Positions 51,535 through 61,085 of a DNA stretch of 64,000 nt are shown one piece after another; the first letter of the stretch is position 1, and each line of letters begins with the position of its first letter. Both the position numbers and the translations under genes were made by a program. The notes under the pieces are model-generated. The model ran no database searches and was not told the origin of the DNA. It saw only the letters and a list, made by a program, of their open reading frames with translations. Source of the DNA: Clavibacter sepedonicus (lineage in GTDB: Bacteria; Actinomycetota; Actinomycetes; Actinomycetales; Microbacteriaceae). The DNA lies in the NCBI RefSeq assembly GCF_000069225.1, contig NC_010407.1:2728001-2792000 (forward strand), in the 5' to 3' direction.

Positions 51535-51867
51535 TCAGGCCAGGCCGCGGGCTCCCGCCGGCGCGTTCGCCATGCGCACGATGAGCGCGATGAGGTCGTT
51601 CGCGCGCGCCACCAGCGCGGCGATCTCGGCCTCGTCCCGGTCGATCCACTTCCACTTCGGGATCTCGTGCACGGGCACGAAGTCCACGTGCTGCTCCCAG
51701 ACGATGAGCGAGCGCTCGGCGCCGAGCACGTACTGCTGCCACCAGATCTGCCGCAGGTAGTTGCGCGGGATGCTGCGCCACGGCTTCGCGGTGGTCTTGA
51801 TCTCGGCGAGCTCGAGGCGGCCGTCGGCGCGCAGACCCACGCCGTCGGGGGTGGCGAGGTGGCGGCG
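51535..51867 (-). pseudogene. YqaJ-type nuclease, C-terminal fragment cut at IS481 copy 3
   Basis: The frame is open from the edge of IS481 copy 3 and encodes about 110 residues: RRHLATPDGVGLRADGRLE, then the catalytic ELAEIKTTAKPW, IPRNYLRQIWWQQYVLG and a helical C terminus. This order fits the last half of a YqaJ-like viral-recombinase nuclease. The N-terminal half is not found on the far side of the IS. The codon directly before the fragment is an in-frame TAG from the CTAG boundary, so the gene is certainly broken. Confidence 0.7.
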
Positions 51868-51871
51868 CTAG

Positions 51872-52941
51872 CTGTACTGGGTCATGACGTTGGTGACACT
51901 CGGGCCGCGGGCGTGAGCCCGTGGCTTGAGTGGATTCGTTCAGTGTTGTAGTGCTCGATGAAGGGGTCAAGCGCGTCGGCCCGGTGTTGGTTGCCGGTGA
52001 AGGGTTGCCGGTAGGCCCACTCGGTCGCGAGGGTCCGGTTGAAGCGCTCGACCTTGCCGTTCTGCCAGGGGCAGTGCGGGCGGATGAACTTCTGCCGCGC
52101 GCCCAGGTCCTGGACGGCGTTCTTGAACACGGTCGAGTGCCGGTAGGCGAACGCGTTGTCCGTGATGACCCGCTCGATCCGGGTGATCCCATGCCCGGCG
52201 AAGTACGCCGCTGCGCGGGTCAGGAACCCGGCCGCGGTCGCGCCTTTCTCATCGGGATGGATCTCCGCGTAGGCGAGACGGGTGTGGTCATCGACCGCGG
52301 CATGGACGTAATCGAACCCGATCCCGCGGCCGCGGACCTGCTCGCTGCGCCCGTGGACCCGCCAGCCGCCTCCGTCCGGGATCCTCCCGAGCTTCTTCAC
52401 GTCCACGTGGATCAGATCACCCGGATGCTCGTGCTCATACCGGTGCGCCGTTGACCGGGATGCCCGGATCACGGCCCCGGTGACGGGGTCCAACCATGCC
52501 AACGGCGGCGCCCCGTGCCGGCGCAGGATGCGGGAGATCGTACGGGATGGAACACCTGTCACCGGCGCCAGCCGCGCAGGACCCGCCCGCAACTGGGCCC
52601 GCGCTTCCAGCACGGCCCGTTCCCGCTCCGGGCTCGTTCGCCTCGGTACTGACCGGGGCCGCGATGACCGATCCGTCAGCCCTCGCAGCCCCTCGGCACG
52701 GAACCGGTTCACCCATCGATGCGCGCACTGCCGCGACACCCCCAGCTCCCGCGCGACGTGCGCGACCGGCCGACGATCCTCCACCACCCGCCGCACGAGG
52801 AGAACCCTCCCGTGAACCGTCAGACGAGCATTACCGTGGGACATCGAGGCCTCCTGGCGATGGTTGAACTGAACAGCTCCATCAAGCCAGGAGGCCTCTT
52901 CACACGCCCCGAAGTGTCACCAACGTCATGGCCGAGTACAG
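51872..52941 (-). mobile_element. IS481-family insertion sequence, copy 3 (1070 bp, inverted)
   Basis: It is flanked by CTAG at 51868-51871 and 52942-52945, with the same terminal repeats as copies 1 and 2 but in the opposite orientation. The right CTAG gives the TAG stop of the Gfo/Idh gene. The left flank is a headless nuclease gene, so the two flanks probably do not come from one original site. Confidence 0.9.
51882..52844 (-). CDS. IS481-family transposase, copy 3
   Basis: The 320-residue protein is the same family as copies 1 and 2 and has an intact helix-turn-helix and DDE core. It differs from them at three residues (GHGITRI for GRGITRI, STVFKN for STAFKN, FTGNQ for FTSNQ). So it is a slightly older or diverging copy, but probably still functional. 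Confidence 0.94.
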   Translation of the reverse strand: MSHGNARLTVHGRVLLVRRVVEDRRPVAHVARELGVSRQCAHRWVNRFRAEGLRGLTDRSSRPRSVPRRTSPERERAVLEARAQLRAGPARLAPVTGVPSRTISRILRRHGAPPLAWLDPVTGAVIRASRSTAHRYEHEHPGDLIHVDVKKLGRIPDGGGWRVHGRSEQVRGRGIGFDYVHAAVDDHTRLAYAEIHPDEKGATAAGFLTRAAAYFAGHGITRIERVITDNAFAYRHSTVFKNAVQDLGARQKFIRPHCPWQNGKVERFNRTLATEWAYRQPFTGNQHRADALDPFIEHYNTERIHSSHGLTPAARVSPTS

Positions 52942-54006
52942 CTAGGCGAGCGGGTCGCGTACGTCCTCGAAGAGCCCCGATTCCGCCGAGCGGCCCGCCG
53001 CCTCCATCAGCGCGAGGCTGCCGAGGTTGTCACGGCCGCTGGTCTCGGGCGGCGGGCCGCCGAGGATCGAGAGGGCGAAGGCGCGCAGGCCCGCGCCGCG
53101 GCTCGTGAAGGTCAGCTCGCCGTCCTCGCCGGAGATGCGCCACTCGCCCGCCCACGGTGTGACGGGTCCGCGGTGCAGCCAGCTGCCGCGGTAGTCGACG
53201 ATCAGGCCGCCCTCCAGCTCGATGACCATGGAGGCGACCGCGGGATCCCGGTAGTGGCTGAACGACGGGCGGCTGGTGCGGGCGAACACGCGCACGGCCT
53301 CGCGGCCGGTGACCATGCGGATCAGGTCGAAGTGGTGGATCGCCATGTCGTTGATGATCGGCTGCGGGAACCGGTAGTGCGGGTAGTCGTCGGGCTCGTC
53401 GTTGTCCCACTGGCGGAAGTCGATCTCGATGGTCGCGACCTCGCCGAGCGCGTCGGCCGCGAGCAGCTCGCGCACGCGGCGCGGCGCTGGGTACCAGCGG
53501 TAGTTCTGGCTGACCTGCACGATGAGGCCGAGCTCCTCGCCGCGGCGCACCACGGCGGCGGCCTCCGCGGTCGAGTTCGCGAACGGCTTCTCGACGATCA
53601 CGTGCTTGCCCGCCTCGAGCGCCTCCAGCGCGAGCGGCGCGTGCGTGACGGCCGGCGCCGTGACGATGACGGCATCCGCCTCCACCGCGGCGAGCGCGTC
53701 GGCGAGCGAGGCGAAGGCGGCCTCGGCGGGGAGCCCGATGAGCGCGCGCACCTTCTCGCGGGTGGGCTCGCTCGGATCCACGATCGCGGCCACCTCGATC
53801 TCGGCGACCGCGGGCACGGCATTCCGTGCCCAGTCGCCGCCCCAGCCGCCGAGGCCGACGTGGATCACTCGGACGCAGGGGCCGGAGGAGGCGGATGCGG
53901 CGGGCGCAGCGGCGGGAGCGGGCGCGGCGGGCGTCGCCGGGGTGGCCGGGGTCACGGGTGCGGCGGTCGTGGCGGGCGTGGCGGGCGTCAGCTTCGCGGC
54001 GCTCAT
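52942..54006 (-). CDS. Gfo/Idh/MocA-family oxidoreductase
   Basis: The 354-residue protein has a Pro/Ala/Thr-rich N-terminal stretch (residues about 8-40), then the Rossmann start VIHVGLGGWGGDW, the EKPFANSTAEAAAVV motif with the conserved Lys, and a C-terminal beta domain with DMAIHHFDLIRMV. These NAD(P)-dependent enzymes act on sugars and inositols. The ATG at 54006 overlaps the ThuA stop by 4 nt. Its TAG stop is part of the CTAG next to IS481 copy 3. Confidence 0.9.
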   Translation of the reverse strand: MSAAKLTPATPATTAAPVTPATPATPAAPAPAAAPAASASSGPCVRVIHVGLGGWGGDWARNAVPAVAEIEVAAIVDPSEPTREKVRALIGLPAEAAFASLADALAAVEADAVIVTAPAVTHAPLALEALEAGKHVIVEKPFANSTAEAAAVVRRGEELGLIVQVSQNYRWYPAPRRVRELLAADALGEVATIEIDFRQWDNDEPDDYPHYRFPQPIINDMAIHHFDLIRMVTGREAVRVFARTSRPSFSHYRDPAVASMVIELEGGLIVDYRGSWLHRGPVTPWAGEWRISGEDGELTFTSRGAGLRAFALSILGGPPPETSGRDNLGSLALMEAAGRSAESGLFEDVRDPLA

Positions 54007-54734
54007 CGGGCGAGGAACCAGTCGCGCGGGTGCTCGTCGGCAGTCAGCTCGGCGCGGCCGTCCGTCGGCGCGACCCAGCGGGCGGCGTTCGCGAGCACGC
54101 GGCGGATGTCGGGGTGGTGGTAGACGGGGTACTCCTGGTCGCCGGGCGAGAAGTAGAAGACGCGGCCGCGGCCGCGGTGGTAGGCGACACCGGAGCGGAA
54201 GACCTCGCCGCCCGCGAAGGTGGAGAGGAACACCTCCTCGTCGGGGCGCGGGATGTCGAACTGCTCGCCGTGCATCTCCTGCCGGTCGATGACGATCGGG
54301 TGCGGGATCCCGGCCGCGATCGGGTGCTGCGGCGCGATGGTCCACACCAGCTCGCGCTCGCCGTCGTTGCGCCACTTGAGCGAGCAGGTCGTGCCCATCA
54401 GGCGCGTGAAGACCTTCGAGTAGTGGCCGGAGTGCAGGACGACGAGGCCCATGCCGGCGTGCACGTGGCGGATCACGCGCGCGACGACCTCGTCGGACAC
54501 CTCGCCGTGCGCCACGTGGCCCCACCAGTAGAGGACGTCGGTGGCGGCGAGGCGCTCCTCGGTGAGGCCGTGCTGATCCTCCTGGAGGGTCGCCGTGCTC
54601 ACGCGCGCGTCGTCGCCGAGCAGCTCGCGGAGGCCGTCGGCGACCACGGCGTGGATCCCGTCCGGGTAGTGCGACAGGACGGTCGCGTCACCCCGGCTCT
54701 CGTGCACGTTCTCGTTCCAGACGACGATGTCCAT
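54003..54734 (-). CDS. ThuA-domain protein (trehalose-utilisation type)
   Basis: The 243-residue class-I glutamine-amidotransferase-like protein begins MDIVVWNENVHESRG and shows DVLYWWGHVAHGEVSD, GLVVLHSGHYSKVF and RVFYFSPGDQEYPVYHH, all typical of ThuA. ThuA-type proteins support use of trehalose or related sugars with a Gfo/Idh partner, and the 4-nt overlap with that partner fits this. The precise reaction is unknown. Confidence 0.88.
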   Translation of the reverse strand: MDIVVWNENVHESRGDATVLSHYPDGIHAVVADGLRELLGDDARVSTATLQEDQHGLTEERLAATDVLYWWGHVAHGEVSDEVVARVIRHVHAGMGLVVLHSGHYSKVFTRLMGTTCSLKWRNDGERELVWTIAPQHPIAAGIPHPIVIDRQEMHGEQFDIPRPDEEVFLSTFAGGEVFRSGVAYHRGRGRVFYFSPGDQEYPVYHHPDIRRVLANAARWVAPTDGRAELTADEHPRDWFLAR

Positions 54735-54908
54735 GGCGCTCCTCGTTCGGCGGTGATCGGGGTGGGCGGGCGACGTTCGAGCGGCAGGGCCCGGATCCGG
54801 CCGTGACGCGGCGCAAGCCCGCGCCTACGATCGTACGCATGGCCCGCGCCGATGCGGGCGGTACGGAGGCCGCATGACCGCCAACGACGACGACCGCGGA
54901 ACGATCCG

Positions 54909-55790
54909 ATGAGCGGGCCGACCGGGAGCGCCGGGCCGACCGGCACCACCCGCCCCACCGCGTCCACCCGCCCGACCGACAAGGCCGTGCACGCCTGGTC
55001 GCTCGATGGGACGCTCGGGCGGCCGCGGGTCCCCGGCCCCGACGGATCCGGCCCCACCACCCCGGGCGGACGCGCCGCCGGGGCGCTCGACCTCCTCGAC
55101 CTGCCCGCCGAGCTGGCGCGGCGCGGCTACCGGGCCGTGCAGATCACCCACTTCCAGCTGCCCACGCGGGACGCCGGGTACCTCGCCGACCTGCGGGCGT
55201 CGCTCGCCGCGTCGGGGATCACGCTCGACGCGTTCCTCGTCGACGACGGCGACCTCACGCACCCGGCCGACGCCGACCTGCACGAGCGGTGGATCTCCGC
55301 GCAGCTCGACGACGCCGAGGCGCTGGGTGCGCACCACGCGCGCGTCGTCGCCGGTCGGAGCGCGCCCACGCCGGAGACGCTCGCGGCGAGCGCAAGGCGG
55401 CTGTCGCGACTGGCCGCCGCGCATCCGGGAGTCGCCGTCGTCACCGAGAACTGGCGCGAGATGATGCCCGACGCGGACGCGGTGCTCGCGCTCCTGGCCG
55501 ACGCCGGCGACGTGCGCCTCCTCATCGACCTCGGCAACTGGACGCAGCCCCACAAGCACGAGCAGCTCGCCCGCATCGCCGGGCACGCGGTCACGTGCCA
55601 CGCCAAGGCCCACCGGGATGAGGCCGGCCGCCTCGACGACGTCGACTACGCCCGCTCCCTCCGCGTGCTGCAGGACGCGGGCTATCAGGGCGCGCTCGCC
55701 ATGGTGAACGAGTCGACCCGGCCCGACGGATCCGACGAGTGGGACGGCCTCGAGCAGGAGCACGAGGTGGTGCGGCGGGTGTTCGGCTGA
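54909..55790 (+). CDS. TIM-barrel sugar phosphate isomerase/epimerase-like protein
   Basis: The 293-residue protein shows VHAWSLDGTLG, RRGYRAVQITHFQLPT, the metal-site-like TENWREMM, LLIDLGNWTQPHKHE and TCHAKAHRDEAGRLDDVDY, in the order found in xylose-isomerase-like TIM barrels. The first 20 or so residues are low complexity. It is divergent from the ThuA gene and may act on the same carbohydrate. The substrate is unknown. Confidence 0.82.
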   Translation: MSGPTGSAGPTGTTRPTASTRPTDKAVHAWSLDGTLGRPRVPGPDGSGPTTPGGRAAGALDLLDLPAELARRGYRAVQITHFQLPTRDAGYLADLRASLAASGITLDAFLVDDGDLTHPADADLHERWISAQLDDAEALGAHHARVVAGRSAPTPETLAASARRLSRLAAAHPGVAVVTENWREMMPDADAVLALLADAGDVRLLIDLGNWTQPHKHEQLARIAGHAVTCHAKAHRDEAGRLDDVDYARSLRVLQDAGYQGALAMVNESTRPDGSDEWDGLEQEHEVVRRVFG

Positions 55791-55802
55791 GGCGTACCCG
55801 GC

Positions 55803-57709
55803 TCAGCGCCCGGGCGCGCCCGACGCGTCCGCATCCTCCTCCGCCGCGACGTCCTTCGGCACCGCGAACTGGGTGCGGTGCAGCTCCTCGTACCGGCCGC
55901 CCGCGGCCAGCAGCTCCTCGTGCGTGCCGCGCTCGACGATGGAGCCGTCCTCGACCACGAGGATCAGGTCGGCGCTGCGGATGGTGGAGAGGCGGTGCGC
56001 GATGACGAGGGCCGTCCGCCCCTCGAGCGCCTCGCTCAGCGCGGCCTGCACGGCGGCCTCCGACGTCGAGTCCAGCGCCGCCGTCGCCTCGTCGAGGATG
56101 ACGACGCGCGGGCGGGCGAGCAGCAGCCGCGCGATGGTCATGCGCTGACGCTCGCCGCCGGAGAGCCGGTAGCCGCGCTCCCCCACCATGGTGTCGAGCT
56201 GGTCCGGCAGGGAGCGGATGAGCGGCTCGAGCCGTGCGCGCCGCACGGCGTCCCACACCTCGTCGTCGGTCGCATCCGGCCGGGCCAGGCGCAGGTTGGA
56301 CAGGATCGTCTCGTGGAACAGGTGGCCGTCCTGCGTCACCATGCCGAGGGTGTGCCGCATGGAGGCGAAGGTGACGTCGCGCACGTCCGTCCCCGCGAGG
56401 CGCACGGCGCCCGAGTCGACGTCGTACAGGCGCGAGAGCAGCTGCGCGATCGTGGACTTGCCCGCACCTGACGTGCCGACGATGGCGACGGTCTGCCCCG
56501 GCTCGATCCGGAAGGACACGCCGTGCAGCACCTCCTCGCCGCCGCGGGTGTCGAGCGTGGAGACCTCCTCGAGGGAGGCGAGGGACACCTTGTCCGCGGA
56601 CGGGTAGGCGAAGCGGACGTCGTCGAACTCGACCGCCACCGGGCCCTCCGGGACGAGGACGGCGTCGGGCTTCTGCTGGATGAGCGGCTCGAGGTCCAGC
56701 ACCTCGAAGACGCGCTCGAAGCTGACCACCGCGCTCATGATCTCCACCCGCGCGTTCGCGAGGCTGGTCAGCGGCGCGTAGAGGCGCGTGAGGAGGAGCG
56801 CGAGGGTGACCACCTCGCCGGTGTCGAGCTGGCCGGCCAGCGCGAGGAAGCCGCCGAGCCCGTAGACGAGCGCGAGGGCGGAGACGAGCATCAGCGCGGT
56901 GACGAAGACGAACTGCAGCATCGCGGTGCGGACCCCGATGTCGCGGACGCGGGCGGCGCGGACGCGGAACTCCTCGGACTCCTCGTCGGGCCGGCCGAAC
57001 AGCTTGACGAGGGTGGCGCCGGGCGCCGAGAATCGCTCGGTCATCTGCGTGCTCATGGCGGAGTTGTGGTCGGCGGCCTCGCGGCGGAGCGCGGCGAGGC
57101 GACCGCCCATGCGGCGCGCGGGCACGAGGAACAGTGGGAGCATGACCACCGCGAGCACCGTCACCAGCCGCGACGTGCTGAGCATGACGATGAGGGTGAG
57201 GATCAGCGCCACACGTTCGTGACCACCCCGGACAGCGTGCCGCTGAAGGCCTGCTGCGCGCCGATCACGTCGTTGTTGAGGCGGCTCACGAGGGCGCCCG
57301 TGCGCGTGCGGGTGAAGAACGCGATCGGCATCTTCTGCACGTGGTCGAACACGGCGGTGCGGAGGTCGAGGATCACGCCCTCGCCGATCCGCGCCGAGTA
57401 CCAGCGCGTCACGAGCGAGACGCCGGCGTCGGCCACCGCCACGAGGGCGATGACGACGGCGAGCCGCACGATGGTGGCGACCTCGCCCCGGGCGACGATG
57501 ACGTCGACCACCTGGCCGGCGAGCACCGGGGTCGCCACCGCGAGGAACGCGCCGACGACGGACAGCCCGATGAAGAGCAGCAGCTTCGCCCGGTACGGCA
57601 CCGCGAACGTCATGATCCGCTTCACGGACTCCCGGGAGATGCCATTCCGGCCGTCCCGCGCGCTCGAGATCTTGTAGAGCGAGCTCCAGGCGACGCCTTC
57701 CATGCTCAT
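55803..57709 (-). pseudogene. ABC exporter half-transporter with a one-base frameshift
   Basis: The N-terminal frame from ATG 57709, preceded by AAAGGAACC, encodes membrane helices up to residues SGTLSGVVTNV and stops soon after in a TGA. The second frame resumes with ALILTLIVMLSTSRL and runs through the rest of the membrane domain. Its nucleotide-binding domain has GTSGAGKST, LSGGERQR and VVILDEAT, and ends at 55803. The local sequence AACGTGTGGCG fits loss of one G from AACGTGGTGGCG, which would read NVVAL. One deletion near 57211-57214 thus explains the break. Apart from that the gene looks normal at about 635 residues. Confidence 0.8.
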
Positions 57710-58066
57710 GGTGGTTCCTTTCGTAGGCACGCGGCCTGATGCGAGCGGCGGACCGCCCGGGCTCGGGTCGCCCGGCGGCGGACCGGGTGTCCGCGTCGCT
57801 GCTCCGACCGGGCGTCGTCGTCGTGACCGGATCCGCGGACACGGCGTGGACGGATCGTCCTGCCGGTGGGCCCATGCCCATCATGAGCCACGGATGACGG
57901 CGATCACGCCCAGCCGATGAACCGTCACCCGATGGCCGTCGGGCGGAGGACGTAGCCGGCGTCCGCCTCGCGGACCACGTGTCCGCCGCAGGATGCGCCG
58001 CGGCGACCCCCGGAGTCCCTCCTCCGCCGGGCGAGGCCAGGGCACCGCCGTTCCTAGCGGGAGGGC
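57710..58066. other. Intergenic region between the broken ABC exporter and the diiron protein
   Basis: About 360 bp of divergent promoter space. I see no supported gene, repeat or clear promoter here. Confidence 0.4.
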
Positions 58067-58891
58067 ATGACCTCGATCACGCAGACACCGACGCCCGCAC
58101 GGCCCACCGCGGCGACCGCTCGCATGGCGACCGCCGCCGACTGGATCGCCCACTTCCACGCCAACGCCGACCGGCACCTCAGCCCCGAGCAGCTGATCCC
58201 GTCCGGCACGCCCTCGCCGCTCGACGCCCGCACCCGCCGCGCCTTCGTCCGCTCGTTCCAGCGGTTCGCGCTCGGCGAGAGCGGCGACGGGGTCCACCTC
58301 CTGCGGATGGCGACCGCCGCGGGCGATCCCGCGTACACGCACGCGCTCGCGCTCCTCGTGCAGGAGGAGCAGAAGCACGCGGCGCTGTTCGTGCGCGCGC
58401 TCGACCACCTGCACGCGCCCGCGCTGCCCGCGCACTGGACGGACGCGGCGTTCACCCGGCTGCGGCACCTCATCGGGCTGCGGACGGAGATCAGCCTGTT
58501 CCTCATCGCGGAGACGGTCGCGACGGGCTACTTCCACGCCCTCGCCGACCACGCCCCGGATCCCGCGCTCCGCGCCCTCGGGCAGCGCATCGCGGACGAC
58601 GAGCTGGACCACGTCCGCTTCCAGATCGACCGCCTCCGCACCGGCTTCCGCGACACCCCCGCTCCCCTGCGCGCGGTCATCGGCGCCGCGTGGACGGTCG
58701 TCGCGGCGGGCGCGGCGACGGTGATCGTCGTCGACCACCGGGCGGCCCTCCGTGCCTGCGGCGTCGCGCCGCGGGCGTACTGGGGCCGGGCGATGCGCGG
58801 CTTCGGGGCGGCGGCGCGGTCGGTGCTGGTGGATCCGCGGGCGCCGCTGCTGGGGCCGGCGGGCGCCGCCGACGCGCCCGCACGCGCCTGA
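58067..58891 (+). CDS. Ferritin-like (putative diiron) protein
   Basis: The 274-residue, mostly helical protein has two candidate iron-ligand helices, LVQEEQKHAALFVRALDHL with ExxH and DDELDHVRFQIDRL with ExxH, and an intervening LIAETVATGYFHAL that supplies another Glu. These fit the ferritin-like diiron carboxylate superfamily. Two more hydrophobic segments near residue 205 are present. A specific activity cannot be given. It ends at a hairpin shared with the next gene. Confidence 0.72.
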   Translation: MTSITQTPTPARPTAATARMATAADWIAHFHANADRHLSPEQLIPSGTPSPLDARTRRAFVRSFQRFALGESGDGVHLLRMATAAGDPAYTHALALLVQEEQKHAALFVRALDHLHAPALPAHWTDAAFTRLRHLIGLRTEISLFLIAETVATGYFHALADHAPDPALRALGQRIADDELDHVRFQIDRLRTGFRDTPAPLRAVIGAAWTVVAAGAATVIVVDHRAALRACGVAPRAYWGRAMRGFGAAARSVLVDPRAPLLGPAGAADAPARA

Positions 58892-58904
58892 CGCCGCGCA
58901 CGCC

Positions 58905-58941
58905 GGAGGGGCGGGCCGCCTCCTCGGCGACCCGCCCCTCC
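58905..58941. terminator. Bidirectional hairpin terminator
   Basis: GGAGGGGCGGG and its exact complement form an 11-bp stem with a 15-nt loop between the convergent diiron and Ig-like genes. Confidence 0.7.
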
Positions 58942-58969
58942 TCTGTCCCTCAGCGCCGGGCGACGAGGA

Positions 58970-60481
58970 TCATGCGATCCTCTTGCCCGCGCTCGTCTTC
59001 ACGAGCGACGGGTAACCGGCCTTTGCGCCAGTCGTGGCGACGGTGATCGTCGCGCCCTTGTCGGCCGCGACGAGCGAGTACGTCGTCGCCGTCGCGCCGG
59101 GGATCGCGACGCCGTTGCGCTTCCACTGGTACGTCACCGTCACGGGCTGCGGAGTCCAGGCGCCGGCCTTCGCGGTGAGCGTCTGACCCACCTTGAGGAC
59201 GCCGGAGACCGTCGGTGCGACGCCCGTGATGATCGGTTGCGGCACGCGGGCTGTCGCGGCCGAGGTCTTCGTCGCCGAGGTGAAGCCCGCCTTCGCACCC
59301 GTGACGGAGATGGTGATCTGCGTCCCGGCATCTGCGGGGACGACCGTGTAGGTCGGGTTGGTGGCTCCGGGAATGGCGTTTCCGTTGCGGTTCCACTGGT
59401 AGCTCAGGGCGACCGGCTTCGGCTCCCACGTGCTGGTGCGCACCGTGAGGATGTTGCCGACCTTCGCGGTGCCGATGATCGACGGCGCCGGCGTGGACGT
59501 GAGGAGCTGCGTCGCCGACGGGGCATGCCCGGTCGTGGCGGTCACCTCGCCCCATCTGGAGAAGTCTGCACCGCCGCCGAACTCCATCCAGAACGTGATC
59601 GTCGCGTCGTATCCGACATCGACGGTGACCGACCCCACTGCGGGCGCGGGAGTCCAGCCCGGGGTGCCCGTGATCGTGTACCCGATTCCGTCCTCCTCGG
59701 GCCATCCGTTCAACGCCTCACGGACATCCCACGCGAAGGTGATCCGCGAGCCGGACACCACGGCTGTGGGCGTCGACTCGTGGACGTACCCCCGAGCGCG
59801 ATGCAAGACGCGCGGGGTCGGCGTGCCCGTGACAAAAGCACCGTCGACAGTGCCTGCCACACGGAAGCTGACCTGGTGGTCACCAGGAGAAGCCGGGGCC
59901 CACGCTTCACCCTCCCCCACGGCCGCGCCGCCCATGTCCTGCCAGGTGCCCGAACCGTTCAACTCGTACTGGTAGCGCGGCTCATCCACTTCGGCGGGAA
60001 GGGCGTCGAGCGACAGGTAGACGTGATATCCGGAGACCGTGTCGAGCATCCAGTCGTCGAACACGACCCTCGGCGCGGGGATCGACACGGAAGCGGGACC
60101 CGTCACCCGCGCCGTCGCAGCACTCGATCGCGACAGCGAGGTGTACCCGGACTTCGAGCCGGTGATCGTGACCGTGATCTGCTTGCCCACGTCGGCGGTA
60201 CGCACTGCGTACGTGGAGGCAGTCGCACCTGAAACCGCCACACCATCGGACCACCACTTGAAGGCGAAGGCCGTCGGCGCGGGAGTCCAGGAACCGGTGG
60301 CGACCGTCAGGGTCGAGCCGACCGTCGCTGAGCCGGAGATGACCGGTGCCGAACTCGAGGAGAAGGCGATGGTGGCGGCCGCCTGCGCGGGCATCGCCGT
60401 TCCCGCAGCTGTCGTGGTGCCCAGTGCGATCGCGATGGCGAGAGCCATTCCGCGCCACGTCTTCGTCGTCGCGATCATCAT
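58970..60481 (-). CDS. Secreted protein with three Ig-like repeats
   Basis: The 503-residue protein has a Sec signal peptide (residues about 1-35, ending MPAQAAAT). Three similar repeats of about 85-90 residues follow, each carrying VGxTLT, W-x-P-x-P, a YQW or FKW core, IPGAT or VSGAT, and ADxG-x-xITV. One lies near the N terminus and two near the C terminus. The middle region (residues about 130-320) is different. Such beta-rich repeat modules are common in actinobacterial surface and secreted proteins. No enzyme motif is visible. It may act in adhesion or as a binding protein. Confidence 0.75.
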   Translation of the reverse strand: MMIATTKTWRGMALAIAIALGTTTAAGTAMPAQAAATIAFSSSSAPVISGSATVGSTLTVATGSWTPAPTAFAFKWWSDGVAVSGATASTYAVRTADVGKQITVTITGSKSGYTSLSRSSAATARVTGPASVSIPAPRVVFDDWMLDTVSGYHVYLSLDALPAEVDEPRYQYELNGSGTWQDMGGAAVGEGEAWAPASPGDHQVSFRVAGTVDGAFVTGTPTPRVLHRARGYVHESTPTAVVSGSRITFAWDVREALNGWPEEDGIGYTITGTPGWTPAPAVGSVTVDVGYDATITFWMEFGGGADFSRWGEVTATTGHAPSATQLLTSTPAPSIIGTAKVGNILTVRTSTWEPKPVALSYQWNRNGNAIPGATNPTYTVVPADAGTQITISVTGAKAGFTSATKTSAATARVPQPIITGVAPTVSGVLKVGQTLTAKAGAWTPQPVTVTYQWKRNGVAIPGATATTYSLVAADKGATITVATTGAKAGYPSLVKTSAGKRIA

Positions 60482-60593
60482 CGCCTCGCATTCCTGCGAG
60501 TCGGTCTCGCGCCGGATGAATCCTCACAGCGGAATCGCACGGGCGCGCCCCCTATTTCGGGGAGTCTTGGAAAGATGACCCGGGCACAGGAAC

Positions 60594-60622
60594 GGGGCGG
60601 CGGCCACATGGCCGCCCGCCCC
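60594..60622 (-). terminator. Hairpin terminator after the GlsB/YeaQ gene
   Basis: GGGGCGGCGGCCA pairs imperfectly with GGCCGCCCGCCCC around a 3-nt loop, about 70 bp beyond the stop on the minus strand. Confidence 0.5.
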
Positions 60623-60689
60623 TCCTCGTCTTCCGCTACCGGCTGTCGTCAGACGCGCGCCAGCGCATCGACGGGTCGCCCGGCCGTGT

Positions 60690-60968
60690 TCAGCGGCGAA
60701 CGGACTTGCGGCCGCCGACCTTCACGTAGATGAGCAGCACGATGATCGCGCCGATGATGGATCCGATGATGCCGGCGGGCTGGAAGAAGCCGTCCATGGC
60801 GTCGCGCTGGAACAGCAGGAACGCGAGGAATCCGCCGACGAACGAGCCGACGATGCCGAGCACGATGGTCATGAGGATCGACATGCTCTGGCGTCCGGGC
60901 ACGACCGCGCGGGCGATGAAGCCGGCGATGAGGCCGATGACGATGAGGCTGATGATTAGTCCGAGCAT
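60690..60968 (-). CDS. GlsB/YeaQ/YmgE-family stress-response membrane protein
   Basis: The 92-residue membrane protein has three hydrophobic helices with the family pattern LIAGFIARAVVPGRQ and VLGIVGSFVGGFLA and a GSIIGAIIVLLIYVKVGGR C terminus. It was formerly called transglycosylase-associated protein. Its role is general stress related but not defined. The ATG at 60968 follows GAGAAGGACACC. Confidence 0.9.
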   Translation of the reverse strand: MLGLIISLIVIGLIAGFIARAVVPGRQSMSILMTIVLGIVGSFVGGFLAFLLFQRDAMDGFFQPAGIIGSIIGAIIVLLIYVKVGGRKSVRR

Positions 60969-61085
60969 GGTGTCCTTCTCTCTGGTGAACGCGGGGTCGC
61001 GCTGCGGTGCCCGGTGGGGCGATGGATCCAATCAACCACCCTGCGGGGTGTGACGACACACCCCTGGGGGTGGGATGGTGGATCC

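Noticed and set aside
51865..52948. GCG repeats outside CTAG at the borders of IS481 copy 3 as a longer target duplication
   Set aside because: Copies 1 and 2 show no matching repeat outside CTAG, so the GCG at copy 3 is probably chance.
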